DNA from: UBA1858 sp965658595
GTDB lineage: Bacteria; Pseudomonadota; Gammaproteobacteria; UBA4575
Length of the DNA stretch: 9,083 nucleotides
Direction: 5' to 3'
Assembly: GCA_965658595.1 (NCBI GenBank)
Contig: CBFHSW010000107.1
Location: forward strand, 1-9,083
Under the pieces are notes generated by a model that had not been told where the DNA came from, searched no databases, and saw only the letters and a list, made by a program, of their open reading frames with translations. Position numbers and translations under genes: made by a program. Below, one piece after another: positions 6,192 through 9,083 of the stretch. Position 1 is the stretch's first letter. Every line of letters begins with the position of its first letter.

Positions 6192-6947
6192 ATGAGACCT
6201 CATGATCTCAGTATAGTCATCACTCGGCCCCAACACCAAAATCATGTGCTGGAAGAAAAATGTCGCTCACTGGGCATACAGATCACTTGTTACCCCTGCA
6301 TCGAGATTATGCCACTCACGTCTGAGGTCGTGCGTGCACAGCTCGAGTCTGAGTTAGATCACTTTGATTTAATCTGCTTTACTAGCCCTAATGCGGTCTA
6401 TCACGGCCTCAATAGTCTGCCACAATTAAAAACACTACCATCACGTACTCGCATCGCAGCGGTTGGGCAATCCTCCGCACAAAGACTGAATGAACAGGGG
6501 TTGGGTGACATTCTCACCCCCACTAACACTACTGATAGCGAAGGTTTATTAGCCACTTTAGAGCAACACGCATTAACCCATAAAAAAGTCCTTATCATCA
6601 AAGGAGTGGGGGGTCGTGAACTGCTCAAACAGGCACTAGAAAACACACACTGTGAAGTCAGCACCTGTGATGTATATGAACGTGTATTGCCACCCACCCT
6701 TACAATGTTGCCTCAAAAAATCGATGCAATTTTATTCACCAGTAGCGAGAGCGCAGAAAATTTTGTGCATTTGAATAATAGCGACGAAGGTCACAGACTT
6801 TTTAATTGCCAAACAATTGTTGGACACCCCAAAATTTCTGACAAAGTAACCACGCTTGGATTCAAAAAAAACCCTATAATAGCTACGAGTCCCACAGATG
6901 AAGATATGTATCAAGCCCTCATAGACTGGCTGGAAACAAGCACTTAA
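6192..6947 (+). CDS. hemD: Uroporphyrinogen-III synthase
   Basis: The enzyme closes and inverts ring D of hydroxymethylbilane to give uroporphyrinogen III, the branch point for heme and siroheme. The 251-residue product has normal length for this poorly conserved family. Recognisable elements are VITRPQHQ (9-16), CFTSPNAV (62-69), IKGVGGRELL (136-145), VYERVLP (161-167) and LFTSSESAENF (181-191), followed by a C-terminal helix ending QALIDWL. These correspond to the two-lobed HemD fold. The ATG at 6192 is 5 bp past the hemC stop, so translation is probably coupled to hemC. There is an 8-A run near 6864 in the last quarter, with the frame intact through it. Identification is strengthened by the hemC-hemD-hemX-hemY order. 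Confidence 0.93.
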   Translation: MRPHDLSIVITRPQHQNHVLEEKCRSLGIQITCYPCIEIMPLTSEVVRAQLESELDHFDLICFTSPNAVYHGLNSLPQLKTLPSRTRIAAVGQSSAQRLNEQGLGDILTPTNTTDSEGLLATLEQHALTHKKVLIIKGVGGRELLKQALENTHCEVSTCDVYERVLPPTLTMLPQKIDAILFTSSESAENFVHLNNSDEGHRLFNCQTIVGHPKISDKVTTLGFKKNPIIATSPTDEDMYQALIDWLETST

Positions 6948-7096
6948 ATAGTATTCATCTGCACCTAGCATGAGTAGAATTATAGTCACTTTTGAAGAGT
7001 GGCCAGAGCGTAACTAATGTATGACTAGACGCACAACCTTACCAGCAGCAGAACCAGAGATTAGGAAGATACTGAACGATTCCTCGTCGGTCTTAC
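6948..7096 (+). other. hemD-hemX gap with no recognised gene
   Basis: This 149-bp stretch interrupts an otherwise tight operon. It has a 15-codon frame (ATG at 6970, TAA at 7015) and a 34-codon frame starting at 7021 that runs into the hemX coding region out of frame; neither has a convincing ribosome site or recognisable product. A TATAGT at 6981 lacks a matching -35 box. I see no stable hairpin followed by a T-run, hence no terminator. Confidence 0.4.
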
Positions 7097-8401
7097 ATGA
7101 CAACCATAGAGATGCCCATGACTGAAAAAAGTGAAGATATCACTACCAGCGAATCTAGAACGCCTAATGATACAACTGTTGATGCTAATGCCACCTCAAA
7201 CAGCAATACCACTCATACCTCCCAAACTACCTCAGAAAAAAGCCCTGAAGCGAACACTTCAAAAAGTCCGCAAAAGAATCCGAAATCCATGTCTAACAAA
7301 GCTTCAAATTCTGCACTCAGTGGACGCCTAATACGCACCACTATTGTTACATGTGTAGTTTTACTCATCGCTGTCATTGCGAGTGGCATTTACTATGTGC
7401 GTCATCAGCATAAAATGAATGAGCAGTTAATTTTATCGATAGCAAATTTAAGTGAAAAGATTAACAACCTCAGGCATGATCAAAAAATTAATGATTTATC
7501 TACGGCAATCAAACAAAGCACACGCAATACCAAACTCTCAACTCAAGAGTTGTCCAATCAAATCTCTCTGCTGCAAGAACAAGCGTCACAAGCTCAACAA
7601 AAGTTGCAAGGAGATTCGCATTATTGGATGCAACTAGAAGTTCAACATCTGATACGCATGGCCATACATCGCGTCACTCTATCAGCAGACATTGATGCTG
7701 CCGTAGCAGCATTGCAGGCTGCAGATGGACGTCTGCTTGAAATCGATGATGTAACATTAATACCAATAAGAGAATCCATTGCCCAACAAATTTTGGCATT
7801 AGAAGAATTCACAACGCCAGATTATGTTGCTTTACATGTGCGTATTGCAGCGCTCAGAAAATCCCTTAAGTCTGCTCTAAATGATACTGAAGTCGATACC
7901 GAAGTCGACACTGCAATCAATACTGATACGCAGGGACACGACAGTATAGTGGGAGCTCAGAGCGATACCGATGCTGGTGACAGACCAGAAACTCAAAACA
8001 CGCTCATCGACAATATAGTGAGCGCTAGTAAAACACTGGCCGCACAAGTGATTCAATCAGCCCAAACTTTATTTAATAACTCTGTGCAGGTCACGCATGG
8101 ACAACAAGATACTGCCGCATTTTTACAACAACAAGATAATCGAGAAACGTATGAAGCAGCCTCTATCCTTTTATTAGAAGCTCAATATGCAGTCACTCGA
8201 CGCGACAATGAAAGCTATCAAAACCAACTAGATGCAGCCAAACAAATAATCAACGCCCATGCAGGATTTCAACAACAAGCGTCTTTAGTTGAAAGCATAC
8301 ACTCATTGAGTGAGATAAACTTATTACCAGAGCTTCCCGATATCAGTCAGCCTGCTGCGCTACTCGCTGATAAAATCGCTCTCAGCAAGGTCTCAAAATG
8401 A
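7097..8401 (+). CDS. hemX: HemX-like membrane-anchored coiled-coil protein
   Basis: A 434-residue protein of the HemX family, often labelled uroporphyrin-III C-methyltransferase although the family lacks the methyltransferase fold; its molecular role is uncertain. Residues 9-72 are Ser/Thr/Asn-rich and probably disordered and cytoplasmic. One transmembrane helix lies at about 78-101, followed by a Gln-rich predicted coiled coil (105-172). The conserved HemX core follows: YWMQLEVQHLIRMA, then AVAALQAADGRL and PIRESIAQQI. A linker with DTEVDT repeats (263-272) leads to a second conserved helical part (353-425) ending LPELPDISQPAAL. Starts at 7097, 7112 and 7118 are all in frame; the third has AGAGA at a reasonable distance. 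It follows hemD after 149 bp and overlaps hemY by 4 bp. Confidence 0.88.
   Translation: MTTIEMPMTEKSEDITTSESRTPNDTTVDANATSNSNTTHTSQTTSEKSPEANTSKSPQKNPKSMSNKASNSALSGRLIRTTIVTCVVLLIAVIASGIYYVRHQHKMNEQLILSIANLSEKINNLRHDQKINDLSTAIKQSTRNTKLSTQELSNQISLLQEQASQAQQKLQGDSHYWMQLEVQHLIRMAIHRVTLSADIDAAVAALQAADGRLLEIDDVTLIPIRESIAQQILALEEFTTPDYVALHVRIAALRKSLKSALNDTEVDTEVDTAINTDTQGHDSIVGAQSDTDAGDRPETQNTLIDNIVSASKTLAAQVIQSAQTLFNNSVQVTHGQQDTAAFLQQQDNRETYEAASILLLEAQYAVTRRDNESYQNQLDAAKQIINAHAGFQQQASLVESIHSLSEINLLPELPDISQPAALLADKIALSKVSK
7883..7930 (+). repeat. Degenerate 12-bp tandem repeat inside hemX
   Basis: Four consecutive 12-base units run in frame here. The first two (7883-7894 and 7895-7906) differ at one base, T versus C, and encode DTEV twice; the third and fourth (from 7907 and 7919) are more diverged and read DTAI and NTDT. 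The repeat falls in the acidic linker between the two conserved halves of the protein, where length changes are probably tolerated. Confidence 0.65.
8387..8400 (+). promoter_or_regulatory. Ribosome binding site of hemY within the end of hemX
   Basis: AAGG at 8387-8390 lies 7 bases before the ATG at 8398, which itself overlaps the hemX TGA (ATGA). This is one of the clearest Shine-Dalgarno sites in the window, and it fixes the hemY start and suggests translational coupling to hemX. Confidence 0.7.
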
Positions 8402-9083
8402 CAAAGAGAATTTCCTTAATATTACTCAGCGGCCTCATCATCACATTGATGGCTATGTTCATCATGAAGGAGCCAGGAGTGGCTGTTTTCAATTATGGTG
8501 AAACCACTCTAGAAATATCATTAACGCATTTTTATTTTTCTGCTATCACTATTTTTATTCTGCTTTATTGGTTTTTTAGATTGCTAGGAAAAATATCTAA
8601 TCTTCCTAAACAGTTAAAAACACAAAAACAAAACAAAACTCGTCTGGAAATCTTAACCGCATTAGAAAATACGTTAATAGAGGCGGCTTTACATGATTGG
8701 GATAGTGCGGTTAAAACCTGCACACGACATATTAAAGATAGCCCGATACAAAAAGGACAGTATAGCTTTATCGCTTACTGCGCTAATAAAGTAGGACATA
8801 TTGATATGCGCAGCACTCACATTAACAATCTGCGCGCATTAGAGGGAAGCACTCATATTGCTAACCTGCTAGAAGCAGAATTCATGTTAGACGAGAAAAA
8901 ACCTGAAAAAGTCTTAGCTTTGTTAAGAGATGAATCCCTAGAAGACGTGAACGTTTTAACTTATTTATGTCAGGCTTATTTGCAAATCAAAGCGACTACC
9001 GAGATTGAAAAAAACCTGCCCAAGTTACTTATACACACTCAAAAACAACCCAAAAAGTTTCATGCTGCATATGAAACTTGTCA
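8398..9083 (+). CDS. hemY: HemY-like TPR membrane protein, N-terminal part (cut by right window edge)
   Basis: The open frame runs 228 complete codons from the ATG at 8398 to the window edge. It shows a first hydrophobic helix at about residues 5-22, the short loop KEPGVAVFNYGETTLEISL that resembles the family's DPGYVxxxxxxxTVExSL, a second membrane helix at about 46-63, and then a helical region rich in paired Ala/Leu helices compatible with TPR units (for example DWDSAVKTCTRHI and YCANKVGH). This is the proteobacterial HemY of the hemCDXY operon, an inner-membrane protein implicated in heme metabolism, and not the unrelated HemY protoporphyrinogen oxidase of Gram-positives. A family protein is about 400 residues, so roughly half is seen. 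Confidence 0.88.
   Translation, partial: MTKRISLILLSGLIITLMAMFIMKEPGVAVFNYGETTLEISLTHFYFSAITIFILLYWFFRLLGKISNLPKQLKTQKQNKTRLEILTALENTLIEAALHDWDSAVKTCTRHIKDSPIQKGQYSFIAYCANKVGHIDMRSTHINNLRALEGSTHIANLLEAEFMLDEKKPEKVLALLRDESLEDVNVLTYLCQAYLQIKATTEIEKNLPKLLIHTQKQPKKFHAAYETC

Noticed and set aside
6856..6880. Perfect TATAAT at 6875-6880 near the end of hemD as a hemX promoter
   Set aside because: The nearest -35-like TTGGAT (6856-6861) leaves only a 13-bp spacer, and the hexamer is in coding sequence after an A-run; chance is a sufficient explanation.
6401..6989. Two minus-strand frames opposite hemD (98 and 85 codons)
   Set aside because: Shadows of hemD; no ribosome site or known motif, and cysteine/serine-rich composition typical of antisense frames.
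1..9083. Mobile elements, CRISPR arrays, tRNA/rRNA genes, toxin-antitoxin or defence systems
   Set aside because: No transposase or integrase motif, terminal inverted repeats, regularly spaced repeats or structural RNA signatures were seen on either strand.

Overview
The window is a compact stretch of a gammaproteobacterial chromosome, AT-leaning by eye. The gene order lptM-lysA-dapF / argH / algZ-algR-hemC-hemD-hemX-hemY resembles the Pseudomonas-type neighbourhood as I remember it; I could not run a search, and I do not name a genus. There is no transposase, integrase, tRNA, rRNA or CRISPR array. Most of the window is conserved housekeeping DNA.

Layout, left to right. (1) On the minus strand, an operon for lysine and peptidoglycan precursors reads lptM (tiny lipoprotein, too short for routine ORF calling) -> lysA (diaminopimelate decarboxylase) -> dapF (diaminopimelate epimerase, cut by the left edge). 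(2) A 97-bp divergent intergenic region holds a perfect 8+8 bp inverted repeat and separates this operon from a plus-strand alpha/beta-hydrolase carboxylesterase. (3) The esterase converges on, and overlaps by 11 bp, minus-strand argH (argininosuccinate lyase), which has a good sigma70-like promoter at its other end. (4) On the plus strand, beyond argH, lies an AlgZ/AlgR (FimS/AlgR, LytS/LytTR-type) two-component pair. Both members look internally deleted: the kinase keeps a short N-terminal piece and the ATPase-like C-terminus, out of frame with each other; the regulator keeps an intact receiver domain and the last ~35 residues of the LytTR DNA-binding domain, joined in frame. (5) A tetrapyrrole cluster follows: hemC (porphobilinogen deaminase, TTG start), hemD (uroporphyrinogen-III synthase), hemX (membrane-anchored coiled-coil protein) and hemY (TPR membrane protein, cut by the right edge, start overlapping the hemX stop).

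How they work together: dapF and lysA interconvert and decarboxylate diaminopimelate for cell wall and lysine; argH completes arginine synthesis; hemC and hemD build uroporphyrinogen III for heme. The most notable thing is the apparent erosion of both halves of the AlgZ/AlgR signalling pair between intact neighbours. I saw no convincing undescribed system. The remaining observations are local: a candidate operator, alternative start codons, a short tandem repeat in hemX, and atypical residues at conserved sites in ArgH, HemC and LptM.
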